A stretch of 64,000 bases of DNA from Hermodice carunculata (GCA_964020975.1 CAXHWN010002790.1:310001-374000); one strand, 5' to 3'; positions 51,766 through 63,599 are shown, counted from the stretch's first letter. Notes: generated by a model from the sequence alone, not told the origin. Numbers and translations: made by a program.

Positions 51766-54700
51766 ATACAATGCACTCGTTCCGTTGTTATTCAAGGGTA
51801 TATAATGAGCTTTATTCTGCAACTTCGCGATAATTACAGGCATTTTCATATATCGGAGTTAATGCAAACATCTTGTTCAAAGAAGATATTGTACTTTCTC
51901 TGCATGATTGTGCATAGCTTTGAAATTGTTCATTTTTCCTTAAAATGCTATGTAAAGTAAACAAGTACCATACGTAATGCTTCAATAGCTGGTATTTTTC
52001 TGACAACGTGCCGAAAGACCAAACAGTATGATTGCATGCATCTTATAATGATTGGTATGTGTTAGTTTTGTAAATGGGGCAAGATTATGTCCAAAATATG
52101 GATGCACTTCTACTTGTGTGCCCCAAACACTAGCTTCTCACCAGCATTTTAGGACATGATAAGGCTACCCTTTTTTCCGCCATAACTTTAGTCCCATAGT
52201 TTTTCTGCGCTATTTCCTTGCAAGGGACAACGGAAATAAAGTAATAATATATATGTAAAGGTTCTAGGTTGTCATTGTGTTTACACAGCAACTCGTAAAA
52301 ATTAATAATTCTGCATCGTATCGGATCGGAGAGATATTTTTTCGCTTTTGTATGTCCAAAATTAAAGATATATCATTTCATATTTCCTAACATTAGCATT
52401 TCCTTGCGATATCACATAGTGACAACATGCTCTGATTAAAGTCCTTCACAACATATCACATATATAGGCATCTACGTTGCAAAAAATTCAACCTATCATT
52501 TTATCGAAATGGATTTTTCCAGTTCTTCGCATCAACATTTTCGATACTTTTAATATAACTAATGCGTGACGTCATCACCCACCTGGCTCTCTGTCATATA
52601 TCTGACACTTGCTACACGCTTTGTAGCAATTTTTCAACATCCACTTGGGGTTGAATTGACATTCACCGCGAGACGCCCACCACCAGCAGCCTGTGTCACT
52701 GTTGTGGATATTACTGCAATCTAAGTAGACACATTTTATGAAGCTTAAACGAAGGAGATATGTAATTGTTGGTAAGCAGCTGCTATACGTTTCATTGCAG
52801 CCTACAAATAAAAAAGTACCATGTTAATAGATTGATGTAGTCCTGGGTTTTGCACAGATGTAAACCAAATGCACTTTTCAATCTCCGTGGACTATGTTGA
52901 AAACAAATAACCTTTGACGGGAGGTGTGACGTTTCACTTTTTTCCTCATCCGAGGAAATGTATACCGTGATAACGCTAAATGATATAATTTTTGTTTGAG
53001 ATTAACTTTAACATTTTTTATGCAAAGTACCAGTGAAAATTAAAACACAGAGTAAATTAGAGCGTGTTGTGGGATACTTTTTATTATTAATAGAATGAAA
53101 ATCAAACTTCTTGCCAATCCGTCCAATTATATTGTTTCTATCAAAAATATATTTCTGAAACAAATTTGTAAAGAGTGGTGTCACAATTTTTAGATTTTAC
53201 AATAAGCTGTAAAGGAAAGCTGAATTAATACACTAGGAACATGTTCACTGGTAATTGACTTTGGTATGTATAAAGTATGAAGATGACTCATCTCCTGTAG
53301 TATTGTTATTTAAACTAGTCTTTTGTGTCTGTACATAAACCACGTAATGTGTAACTGTCAATTTTGTTTTAACATTGTGGGAAGCCATTTTGACATTTAA
53401 CCCTATTTGACGATATTACTAAATTATCTAACCATATCGCAAATTCCTTTAGCGATATCGGCAAATCATTTGGCGATATCGCTAAGTGGTGTCATTTACT
53501 GATATCCCTGAATCATTTAATAATGTCCCTAAACGATTTAGCGATATCACTGAATAATCAGTGCATGATTGGTATTTGTACTGTGCCTGTGCAGTTAATG
53601 ACGCGAACGAGCGAGCATTTGGATCTGTAGGCCTGACTGTTAAACTTGACAACCAAATTAATAGTAAGCATACACTATTTTCGCAGCTTGATAATAAACC
53701 CATTGACAAAGCCAGAGAAGATGTTCAGTTCTCGACGGAATACTTTGGGAGGATGAGCCATCGCACTTCCCTCCAAATCGGCAGCAATATAGGACAAAAA
53801 TAGAACGGACGCGGAAATTTAGCGAAATTGCCAAATCATTTAGCGATATTCGTCATCATACACATTGAGGGATATCGTTCAATAATTTGACGATATCTCT
53901 AAATCATGCACTGATATCGCTAAATGATTTAGCTCTGTACTAAATGATTTTGAGATATTGCCGAATCCCTTAGCGACATTTCTAAATCAGATATATTGCT
54001 AAACAGTTAGCAATATCGCTAAATATTTATTGCTAAATGATTTGCCGATATCCCCAAACGGTTTATCAATATTGCTTAATGATTTAGTGATATCGCCAAA
54101 TAGGACTAATTGTCAAAAGGGCTTGCCATATAAATATTGCTATATTGATATCGAAAAATGTATACTCTGTATAACATTGGTTACGACATTACAGACAGAA
54201 TATACACAAGTTACATTCCACTTAGCATAGGATTTATTATAGTTCCTTTGCGGGTTTTTTTTGTTTTTTTGTTTTTTTTTTGTTTGTTTTTTGCTATAAA
54301 GGGATAGGAGGTACCTCATTTTTTACGAATCCTTTGGCAGAATTTTCAAAAGCAGATACACGGATAATAATAAGAACTTCTGTGAATGTGGCTTCTGAGA
54401 AATTAAAGACGAATTTTGCAAGTTGTTTGCACATTTGCTGCAGTCAGTGAAAAACGGCGTCCATATTACTGATCGCCTTGCCATGCCTGACTAGCTCTGC
54501 GATTCCACACACTTTGCCCGGAGAGAACCACGTTTTTGCGGTAACATTATGAATAAATAGCACTGTTCTGAGATAGTACCAAATTTGGACCAAATGCTCA
54601 CAGCCTGCGCCTTTCATAACCCCCATTTTTCTGTCATAGATAACTTGGGAAATTGCAGTCAAATGTTTAAAATATGTATGTGTTACTTCACTTCATCCTT

Positions 54701-57700
54701 TCAGAATGCTATTACAGGGAATCAAAATGTACCCCAGGTGTATTTAAAAGATAAATTTGCAAAATTTGTGGTTTTATCCAGGTGAAGCTTTCAGTCGCTT
54801 TGACTCTCACTGTAACGCAATGCACTTTTTTCTGACCCACTTTTGGTTGTCGTCAGATTCCAGGTACTAGCAGGTGTCACAAACATATATGCTGGGGAAA
54901 AGGCTGTGTAGCAAGAAATTGTTCCATCTCCGAGCAGAGCTGTTGCGGGGGATACTTACAAAATATGCAAACAAAAGGCAATGCTGCAACGAAGCTTTAA
55001 GTAAAACTTGATTTCAATCTTCATGTCGGTGTTCTGTATATTCTAAACATTGTGACAGGGCTTTAACTTAAGTAACATGACGACTTGCAAGATCGATCCC
55101 GCAATTGCTATCGACTGCTCCATGAATATCTTTGCAATAGTTCATCTGAGTTGCCTTTACACTAATATGTGTGTCTCAGTGCATACGTATCCAGTATGCA
55201 GGGTATAAAATGTATTCTTAAATATTCATATTATCACAAGTTCTACTCTGTTAAAGGTCGAAAATGATCATTTTAGTCAAGTTAATATCTAAATTAAAAC
55301 AGGTATCATGCATACGATTCTAGGATTTATGGGTATGTAGTAATTGAAAATTGATTGGGCTATTTTTTATAATAATAATCCAGGACATTGATACTAATGT
55401 ACGTGCTATATTTAAAACTAGAATTACCAGTAACCTGCAGTATTATACAATATAAAGAAGAAAATTGAAGAAATTGAAGTTAGGGATGTTACATTTCCAT
55501 CACACACTTTTATACAAATGACTTGATAAGCTTTGTATGCCCATCATATTTGATAAAACAAAACGCAGCACTCGTAAAGTAACTGAACTCGTAAAATTCC
55601 AAATATGCTTGGCTTTGTCGATTTTGAAAGGTAGCACATAATTTTTTTTATGAAACTAAAATTCTTCCGATGATGTGCATGGCAATTTTAAAAGAACGAC
55701 TTATGTGTAGAGGATACTTACAGAAACGAGCCAAACTGATTCTTGTCCAGTGGGCGTAAAGCTTTCGTTATAGAGAGTACACTGGTATTCGCAAAATGAA
55801 ATTATAATAACTTATCGAACCTGGTATCCGCGCTTTTATGCTGCATCCATATTAAGCTGGACGTTCCAAATTATCTACAGCTTTCATGGGTATCCATTTC
55901 CCGGCCATATTGGGACAAACGGGTAACCATATAAATAAAGTAGGTCAACTCATCTTCCAGCGAAGCGGGGCCCTTCCAAAGTGGTGGTCGCCAACGAATA
56001 TGATGCATTGTGACTACATACAACGGCCGAATACACCTGCGTCATTGACCAGACAGCCAAGTTCTGACTAAAGACTGGGTCTCATAGTCAATCTTTATTT
56101 CTGTTCACCTTTGCTTGCCTTTATTAATCTAGGAGCGGTACAACTGCCCCTATGTGACTTTCTTGCACAGTGAATACGCTTGTAGTCCTATTTCTCCTGA
56201 TTCACCACTCAGCCTGAAGCAATATGGCGGCTTCCAAAAAACTGTTCATGAAAATTTAGCTCTTCTCCCTCCCGACAGTTTCCCTCCATATGTCTTCGGT
56301 ACGAACCACCCAGCCCACTCCTTAGTCGGCTGTTGATCCAAATCATGCTAATCTGATAGGTCTCTTTTACAGATCTTATTCAAATTGTTTTTGTTAACTC
56401 TTTCTGTGCCACATTTTGTACTGAGTCAACAGCTTTCCCAGGCGAGCCTTGGGCTCAATGCGCCCAAAGTGCGCTGAGAAAGCTGTTGGCCTGGACTACT
56501 ATATTCCGTGTAACTTCAGGCATGCTGGATGAAAGATCTTTTTACAAGTAATCTGAATCAAGCGCATTATCTCATAATTTAGAGCAGTTTCTTTAAGTAG
56601 TTGAACTTAAGTCGCAGTCGGCACTGAAAGAACTAACACCAAAAAGAAGCTAAAGTATTAAGGCAGGAGGCATATAATATTGATCCTGTTATGGCTATTT
56701 CACACGGAAAAGTATTAACTGGTAAATGGGAGGCTAGGATGGGCTTCATGCAGTAACGGTTCTGGAATCAAGGCACATGCAAGACAATTATGGTAAGACC
56801 TACCTGTCTGGTTTTCTATAGGAAAATTGAAAGGATAATTAATACAAATAACAGCCGTATGTAAATTTTTGCACAAACACTAAGAATATTTAACTACGTT
56901 CTATCTCGCCATATCATCCTTACACAGTTGAACATCTGCAGAACATTTCAGGGTAAGTCTGGTGTCAAGTTACAGGCATTGCCATAATAACAGTATTGGT
57001 TTCTTTTCTGTACTCATTTGTGGACCAAATACATATCTTATAACTATCCAACCTCTTCCCTTGCCATTAACAATACACTACCGATCTATGTTCAAAACCA
57101 TATCTTAATAAATCACTATCGTCATGATCGATGAAAAAAGTTTTGAGAATTAAAGGCTTCAACAGCCAAAGAGTTTATCAACAGGACACCATAATGAGGT
57201 TTCGAAGTCTTGATCAGGACACAATAATTTTCCTAGTGGATTTGTTTCTTCCGTTTTTCCTATAGGTTCGAAAATATTATTTAAACATGACTGATCCTGT
57301 GTAGGAAGGTTACATATTATATCATCAAAATGTGGTGCATGACGTCTGAAAGCAATGCAATAATAATGTACCATTAATGAAGTGTCTTGACTAAGCCATT
57401 ACAGGAAGTTAAGTTGGGGGAACAAGTAGTTGAATTCTTATTTTATTTCACAATAATTCTGCCCAGCTGTCGGCTCATGTATATGGTACAGAAGGTCTTT
57501 GTCATCCCAGAACTTACACAGTGTTTTTATGTATGTTTCTTTTTCTTTTTTTTTTCTCTTCTTTTTTTATTTCACCAGTGTGATACCACATAGAGTAAAC
57601 TATGGTCTGCTGTATTAACAACATTTTCACCTGGCTATTATGTTAAAAAGAACATAGTTGGCAGTTGTTTACAATCTCACCTCCTGGACTGCAGCTTGTA

Positions 57701-60700
57701 CAAGCTTTCTTACAGTACTGCATCATGTAACTTGAGTCAGACTGGCATTTTCCTGCTTTCGCCCATTCCTCACAATTTATGTGAAAATTGCTGCATCCTA
57801 AAACCATGTTAAATGTAAAATAAAAGTATTATCAACGCATTTGGCCTGTGGAGAAATTATTATGTTTGTGATATGAGCAGTAGTTCTGGTAGCCCCGCAT
57901 TCTGTCTTGCCTGTGGGTTCTCAGCTGCCACCTATTTCACTTCTTCGGGACTATTCGAGATATCTGCAAAACGAAATACATTCTGAAGCTCCTTGTGATA
58001 AACATAGCTCCGCATCACTCAAGGTACACAAACCTCAGGGCCTAGACTTACCACACATACCAGCTTGGGGTATAAAAATCTAGCATATTATGGTCTAGTG
58101 TAATTTACGTCAATAATTACTCCCAATGCAGCATCAAACCCATGGAGATCCATACATATTGAATTGCAAGTAAAGCAACACTTTCGTGGGATCAGTGCGC
58201 GCCATGTTAGTGCTCATGCAAATACCCTTAGCGGGGCAGCAACTAAGCCTTCTGATTGGCTGCTGTCCCTTTTCGCCATGACAAAATGTAACTACCAATA
58301 ATACGTGCAGGTGTGTGCGGCTCATTTCACAAGCCAATACCAATCATTCAGCTCACTGTGGTTTTGTGTTTGCATCAGACTTTACACGAGCACATCTTTG
58401 AGAGATTTGACATGGTCGCACCTGAGCCAATTGTATTGAACCTTACATTAAACCACATAATACCCCACATAGATGCTCTATCTGAAATTTAGCTGGAAGC
58501 GCTAATATCCCGAGGTTTGGTTTAAAGATTTTGCATATTTTTTCATGAAAAAGATTGATTAAATTGGGTCTTTAAAGACATGTAGGCAAACTAGCTAACA
58601 ATGTGTTCTTTATTCATATTGAAAATTTATACAAAAAACACAATAAATGGACAATACATTTATGCGAGTCTTTCACTGTAGGTTGTACATTTATTTAACA
58701 GCTTTCCACCAAAGCAGGTGGAGGTAAGCTATTGATTTTAAAAACATTGGGGAAAATACATGTTATGCCACAATGAAAAGTCTTTTTCCGGGGATTTTAG
58801 ATCTTTACTTGACTTGATGATTTCAATGTGCCGTATATTTCTCTGGATACTCAGGTAAAGGATTAACTTGGACCTTTCACAAAAATATCGAGCACAAGAG
58901 CACATGAGAAGTCTACCTGGAATAGCATGTAGCCAAAAAGTGTTCAATGTGCATGTTATTTTGATGGGTCTCCTATGAGACTAACTGGACAATACTTTTG
59001 ACACCAGCATATCAGGAACCTATTTTGAAGGGTCACTGTGTTTTTGTCTTACTTGTGATGATTACTCAGCAAGTCCTTTACTCTGAGGAACATCAGAGCA
59101 CAAGAAGAGGAGAGAAGAAGAAACATGAAGGAGGAGGAGGAGGAGGAGGAGGAGGAGGAGGAGGAGGAGGAGGAGGAGGAGGAGGCGGCGGCAACAGAAC
59201 ACAACGGAATATTTGCGAAAAAATATGAGAAAATGAGGGACAGAAAAATAGAGATAATCGAAAATAAATAGGAAAAAAGAAACAAAAAGACATGGAAGAA
59301 AGAAAGGAATGGAGGAAAGGACAAAATAGAATCAATTACCATGGACAATTTTAAATCTAAACTTATTTAATACTTATATTTGGATGGCGAATAATATGTC
59401 TATTACTCATCTCACCTGTCGAAAAAGGGTCCATTTTTGGGGGGTCACAGTAAAGATGTGTAAATAACAATCATTTCATCTCAGTAATCTACTCACTTGT
59501 TCCTTGTTGGTCACACTTAAGACATGATCGCCTGCACATGGCGTTCATGTAAGATGGATTTTTCTCACACTCATTGTTTTTTGCCCAATTCTCACATTCT
59601 GAGTCCTTTGCGATGTTTTAACATTCTGAAAACAAAACAAACAAAAACTTAATAAAACAACAGAAAATGGAGAGTTAATGAATTATATTTGATAACCACG
59701 ATGTTCTAACCAACATAATGGATTAATTCTTTCGATACCAAGTTTTGACTAATTCAAGAGCTTCTTCGGCGCGCTACTGGCCCCTTGGGCTCAAAGTGCA
59801 ATGCATCCAAGGAAATGTTTTGACCTGAACTTTCTTTTGGTCTCTGTTTTCTTAGAACTTGAATGAAAGGTCAGTTTAAGGAGAAATCTATTACCGTCAT
59901 GTCAATTTTGAACATATCGCGTTTTGTCGAAAATGAAAACGAAAGAGTTAATATCTTTGTACTATTGTATTTGTGTCTTTTTGCCCAGAACCACTTCCTA
60001 GTAGTCAATATCCTATTCCGCAGTTCGAACTCTTTACTCTCCATAAGCTAACCTGTCCCTATCTAACCTGTATACATATGGAATTACTATTGTCTATATT
60101 GCACACGTCCCTCTGTAAAATTTTGACATAGGCTGTATCAGCCCAAATAAATTAAAGGGTCTTCAGCGGGTAACTACTCAACATGTTTCGGAGCCTTTTA
60201 TGTACACCACTTACTTTTACTATCTATATACGAGCTTTTTTAAAAATTTTGCTGCCAAATGAATCAAATGTAAGTGATGTCGATCACTTGTACACCATCA
60301 TGGGCATAACATGACAAACATTTAGAATAGAGCGATCTCAATTTTAAGTGGTATGCAAACTTTTGCGAAGCATTATACTTGTTGCAAGGAAAGTGTTGAA
60401 GCTTCCCAAGATGCACTTTCTCTTTCATAATCAGAAGACGAGTCATATTAATATGTATGGTATGGCGTTAACTCCCATTTGCACACTTAACAGCAATCAT
60501 TTGCCAACATGAGAACATGCGATATTATCACGTGTGGACAGCGTAGCATGATTATCCGCGCCTGTTCGCTGACAAGCGCACGTGTCACAGATAAGAATGA
60601 ATTGTGCATATTATAACATAATTTTCCACATACGTATGTGACACTCAGCGTTTACAAAATTTGGGTTCAAATATTGCACAAATAGTCATGCTACTTCAAA

Positions 60701-60913
60701 AAAAGTGTATGTGCCTCACAAAGTATCATTTAATGTAAAAACTTCATATATTCGTGCAAATAATGTAACATCAGCAATCACTTGGTGGGTATCGGGAACA
60801 GTGGCTACAAGTTTTCCGGCAGTGTGGGATCATCCATTTGGCATTCTTCTGGCATTCTCCCCAGTTCCTCCACATCTCACACTCTCCAGGGGTCGTGTGC
60901 AAATCGGTACACT
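50248..60913 (-). CDS. Secreted-type multidomain protein: five ShKT modules plus a C-terminal domain (3' part of gene)
   Basis: Seven minus-strand exons, in order: 60913-60782, 59625-59497, 57797-57681, 52720-52583, 51686-51552, 51311-51076 and 50481-50248. The first five each carry one six-Cys ShKT module and are phase 1-1. The sixth is phase 1-0. All junctions are GT-AG. Together they give about 373 codons of C-terminal sequence. ShKT modules (three disulphides) occur in extracellular enzymes, matrix and mucosal proteins as well as in cnidarian toxins; five in a row point to an extracellular host protein, not a toxin. The C-terminal ~155 residues (LQYFVGYFGNLNRVKLQIWRP ... VQSGDRLGF) look like a beta-rich extracellular domain I cannot name. 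The first exon enters in phase 1, so signal peptide and start lie further upstream. One module does not read cleanly, so gene status is uncertain. Confidence 0.82.
51076..51311 (-). CDS. ShKT gene exon: first half of C-terminal domain
   Basis: 236 nt, acceptor GACCTTCAG, donor CAAGTG|GTATGT. It encodes SVAYISPTSFIMPDAFQKPA, then RLQYFVGYFGNLNRVKLQIW with RPLNATTRKYSVVYEQT. An N-glycosylation site (NAT) is present. The LQ(I/V)WRP signature recurs, to my recollection, in uncharacterised extracellular proteins of marine invertebrates. The function is not known to me. Confidence 0.85.
51552..51686 (-). CDS. ShKT gene exon: module 5
   Basis: 135 nt, acceptor ACTATTAG, donor AACC|GTAAGT. CKNAVGDNTC, NWWQSRGEC, PDWMYPNC and WKACTSC. 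The acceptor sits 17 bp from a long (TA)n tract. Modules 4 and 5 share the extra aromatic residues (WWW/NWW...SRGEC) and are probably the most recent duplicates. Confidence 0.92.
51704..51762. repeat. (TA)n microsatellite beside the module-5 acceptor
   Basis: About 30 TA units in the intron, ending 17 bp before the module-5 splice acceptor (minus strand). Confidence 0.97.
52583..52720 (-). CDS. ShKT gene exon: module 4
   Basis: 138 nt, acceptor TCTACTTAG, donor CCAG|GTGGGT. CSNIHNSDTGC, WWWASRGEC, PKWMLKNC and YKACSKC give the six Cys. A linker QIYDREPG follows. It is separated from module 3 by the largest intron (4.96 kb). Confidence 0.92.
53405..53555. repeat. GATATC-rich short tandem repeat, block 1
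   Basis: Degenerate units of about 21-24 bp built on TTTAGCGATATCGCTAAAT, an inverted-symmetric word. About six units, in the intron between ShKT modules 3 and 4. Confidence 0.8.
53815..54110. repeat. GATATC-rich short tandem repeat, block 2
   Basis: About 12 more degenerate units of the same word (GATATCGCTAAATGATTTA). A 260-bp unique stretch (53556-53814) separates it from block 1. Confidence 0.8.
54115..56390. other. ShKT intron (modules 3-4), nothing else recognised
   Basis: Poly-T rich at 54255-54290. A donor-like CT|GTAAGTAT on the minus strand near 55720 has no phase-compatible exon before it. Confidence 0.4.
56393..56637 (+). mobile_element. Palindromic MITE, best copy (reference)
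   Basis: 245 bp. Left end GTTAACTCTTTCTGTGCC; right end is the reverse complement of GTTAGTTCTTTCAGTGCC. Near the left end is a nested palindrome: AACAGCTTTC...CTTGGGCTCAATGCGCCCAAAG...GAAAGCTGTTG (56429-56490). Further on, GATGAAAGATCTTTTTACAAG is shared with other copies. Non-coding. Confidence 0.85.
57681..57797 (-). CDS. ShKT gene exon: module 3
   Basis: 117 nt, acceptor GGTTTTAG, donor GGAG|GTGAGA. CSNFHINCEEWAKAGKC then SSYMMQYC and KKACTSC: six Cys and a WA-x-x-GxC core, very close to the Pfam ShK pattern. It is the shortest of the five, with a tight Cys1-Cys2 loop. Confidence 0.9.
58664..58830 (+). mobile_element. Palindromic MITE, partial copy
   Basis: GAGTCTTTCACTGTAGG, TTGTACATTTATTTAACAGC, CTTTCCACCAAAGCAGGTGGAGGTAAGC and AATGAAAAGTCTTTTT follow the family order. 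The right end is not recognised. Confidence 0.5.
59130..59193. repeat. (GGA)n microsatellite
   Basis: About 19 GGA units. The poly-Gly, poly-Glu and poly-Ser frames are artefacts of it. Lies in the ShKT intron between modules 2 and 3. Confidence 0.97.
59497..59625 (-). CDS. ShKT gene exon: module 2
   Basis: 129 nt, acceptor GTTTTCAG, donor ACAA|GTGAGT. All six Cys positions of a ShKT module are recognisable (SEC, ENWAKNNEC, SYMNAMC, RRSCLKC). Confidence 0.75.
59722..59952 (+). mobile_element. Palindromic MITE, diverged copy
   Basis: Ends GATTAATTCTTTCGATACC and GAAAGAGTTAAT are inverted. The inner GGGCTCAAAGTGCAATGCATCC core and ACTTGAATGAAAGGTCAGTTT match the family. Confidence 0.7.
60782..60913 (-). 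CDS. ShKT gene exon: module 1
   Basis: 132 nt, acceptor TTTGTAG, donor CCAA|GTGATT (weaker than the others but phase-correct). The module has six Cys in the ShKT spacing: CTDLHTTPGEC, then EMWRNWGEC, KWMIPHC and RKTCSHC. No further ShKT exon was found between here and the window end. Confidence 0.82.
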
Positions 60914-61611
60914 CTACAAACAAGCGACAGAGATGTAAATTTCACAACTACATAAAGATTTCCGTGCAATAATCAGGACAAAATGCGTGAATGTGTCCGA
61001 GTTTATTTCGAAAATTGGGGCCTCAGGCGCAAAAAAAGTTGGATTGGTTGTCTACACCTTATCCATATTTTAACGAAAAAATTATTGTTTTATAGTGGGC
61101 CATTGATTAAAATAATCTGGCACACTTCCCTGACCATATACATTGTGCCATACAACCAGCTTTTGTTGCTGTTCATTGGCCGATTCAAGCTGCAACTGAA
61201 GCTGTTTATAAGTTCCTTCTTGTTACACGTCACCTTTTTCCGCTTTAAAATAAACTTGCTATATATTGATTCCGAGCTTTTCTAAGGTATATCATGGACA
61301 AATTGACAAATGCATTAAAAGAGAATGTCACTTGTTTAAGCACTTGGTGTTAATGACCGTTTAACTCCCATAAAATTATTTGTTTTGTAGCTTACATACA
61401 TACATTCATACATATATACATACACCAAATACAGATCAACTTCTATAAATGTTATTCCAAATAATGTTTTTGCTCACTTCTCCAGGAAGCAGGATTTTAC
61501 ATTGCCCGATCTACAGTTCTATAAGGTACAGAAATAATGTTGCATGTGTCTTTTGTGGGCAATGATGGGCCTGCGCGTGCAACAGTTTAATGCAGAATAC
61601 TACGCAAACAC
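60914..61611. other. Upstream of ShKT module 1, nothing recognised
   Basis: No additional ShKT exon, signal-peptide exon or promoter element could be supported. A short CATACATA tract lies at about 61397-61425. Confidence 0.4.
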
Positions 61612-62880
61612 ATATTTATTTATTTATTAAAACATATATACTGGGTAGCCCAATCAGCCAAGGCTGTTATTACTTGGGGTCCAGTCACACCACAAAAGAT
61701 ACACAGATATACAATAAGCAATGATAAAACGTACAGAGGTACTCACAACACACAATATACAATTCATAATAAATGATAAAACATTCCACAAGATCACGAT
61801 TACAAATATTTGCACTTATTTCATGGATTCGAAATATACTCCTTGCATTTATTTTAAAAAACATGAGCGGAGTCCGCCAATCGGATATCCCTCGGTTGCA
61901 TATTCCAGGTCTTGGCACCAATAAAAGAAAGCGATTGTTCAAATTTTTTGATGCGAGGTCGAGGCACATACAATTTTTTTTATGACTTGCATTTCGCTGG
62001 TGAATTTCATTACAGAAAGTGAACTTGTTTGCCAAATATTGCGGAGCTGCTGAATTCAGACATTTGTAGGTCAAGGTTGCCAAATGAAAACGTCGTCGGT
62101 CCTCTAATTGCTGCCAAGCAATTCCTCTATGATTAATTTATGGCTCACGGTATAATCAAAACTACCACTAACAATCCGTGCACATCGATTTTGCAGTCTT
62201 TGTTAAATGTTTTTATACCTTTGGCAACTTTTCTCCCAAACAGTATCACAGTAATCGAAATATGGTACAATAATACAGTTTTGTTTACGACAGTTAATAA
62301 ATTAGAGCGAAGAGAAAACCTAAGCCTTCCTTACAATCCTATTTTAGGGCTGACCATTGAAACAATGTAGTTTGTGTGAGAACACCAGGATAAATTCGAG
62401 TTTACGACAACGCATAAGAGCTGGAGAGTGATTTGCCGTTGAGTGTCACAGAAGTCTTATCATCACCGACGCGTTTGTGATGTCCTAATGTCATGATACC
62501 AGATTTTGGGATAGTAAGGGTTATTTCAGTAATGGAAAGTCGGTAAGATGCGTCACTGAGGTTAGACAGTACCTGCAGGTTTGTTTCTGTAACCGTCGGA
62601 CACGAACAGTAGATAGTTGCGTCATCAGCAAACAGTCGACATTTACAGTATATCATTGCAAAATGGAAAGTCGTTTAAGTAGATTAAAAACAGGGTAGGT
62701 CCCAAGGAAGAGCCTTGGGGAACTCCCAACTTTATATTCTGTACTTTAGATAGACGACCATTACAATACACAGCTTGAGAACGACCATTAAGGTAAGACT
62801 TGAACCACGCGTTTTCTTTACCAAATATACCGTAACTCTCTAGCTTATGTAACAAAATGTTGTGATCTATATCATATACA
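61612..62880 (-). mobile_element. 5'-truncated LINE with intact RT core motifs
   Basis: The minus strand reads DIDHNILLHKLESYGIFGKE (about 62820-62875), then GVPQGSSLGPTLFLIYLNDF (about 62670-62730), LFADDATIYCS (about 62600-62640; both catalytic Asp present), LPKSGIMTLGH-type, FDYCDTVWE, LQNRCARI, and a thumb end FHLATLTYKCLNSAAPQYLANKF (about 62030-62090). The tail is GGACCCCAAGTAATAACAGC, then TTTTAATAAATAAATAAATA, a (TAAA)n end. A few frame changes. Sequence before DIDHN is not LINE-like, so the 5' truncation point is near 62880. Confidence 0.88.
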
Positions 62881-63301
62881 TATATAAAAAGTACATAATT
62901 GTGTATGTGAGTTTTGACGTAATAAACATTCATTAATTCACTGAATTTTAGCTTATTTCGTGGTAACTTAAGGGATTTTACAGTGGTTTATGGGAATGCC
63001 TGGGACTTTCATGGTGTTTTGATATTCTCAGCAGTTTAGCATTATTGTCCGGAACATTGGGAACACGTTCCTGGAACCATAGTATATCATGGAAATATTG
63101 GAGTTAGTTGCTGAAGGTATAAATAAATTCTGATAACTCTAGGAAGTGTGTTCTCAGGAACATTAAAGTGACTGAGAACATATAGCTGGGTTCTTTAGAG
63201 TATAACAAGGTACAAGGACCTTTGAAACAAATCCCATGACATTTGCCTTGCACATCTAAAATAAAATTAAATATACGCCCTTGTGATCACACATTGTTCA
63301 C

Positions 63302-63537
63302 TTTAAATCTTTCAGTAGCGCATTCTGGACTCAGTCAACGATGCGCCCAAAGCGCACGGAGGAATGGTATGGACTTAGAGCATTTTAACTTATGTAACGG
63401 CAGGAATGTACACGAATGTTGTTAATCGAATGAAAAGTCTTTTTACAAGGAACATTATCTAGTATCCTTGTTATGGTTCAGAGCATTTCGTTGTGAGTGG
63501 TTCGTCTTTTTTGCAGTGGGCACTGAACAAAGGTAAT
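63302..63537 (+). mobile_element. Palindromic MITE, copy near window end
   Basis: TTTAAATCTTTCAGTAGCG...GACTCAGTCAACG, a GATGCGCCCAAAGCGC core and GAATGAAAAGTCTTTTTACAAGG. It ends in GGGCACTGAACAAAGGTAAT, the inverted counterpart of the left end. The AACAGC...GCTGTT outer stem is reduced. Confidence 0.65.
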
Positions 63538-63599
63538 AGGTGGCGTATTGTGAGTATGAATTGAATGTACTCGTAACATTACTGGTACTATAATGCACT

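Noticed and set aside
53405-54110. CRISPR-like array
   Set aside because: Units are contiguous and degenerate without regular unique spacers, and the genome is an animal's.
55700-55790. Extra minus-strand exon with a GTAAGTAT donor
   Set aside because: The frame needed to join the neighbouring phase-1 ShKT exons is closed and no module is present.
58998-59348. Poly-Gly / poly-Glu / poly-Ser reading frames
   Set aside because: They are translations of a (GGA)n microsatellite and have no coding support.
50248-60913. Venom toxin gene
   Set aside because: Five ShKT modules plus a large C-terminal domain fit an extracellular multidomain host protein. Single-module toxins look different.
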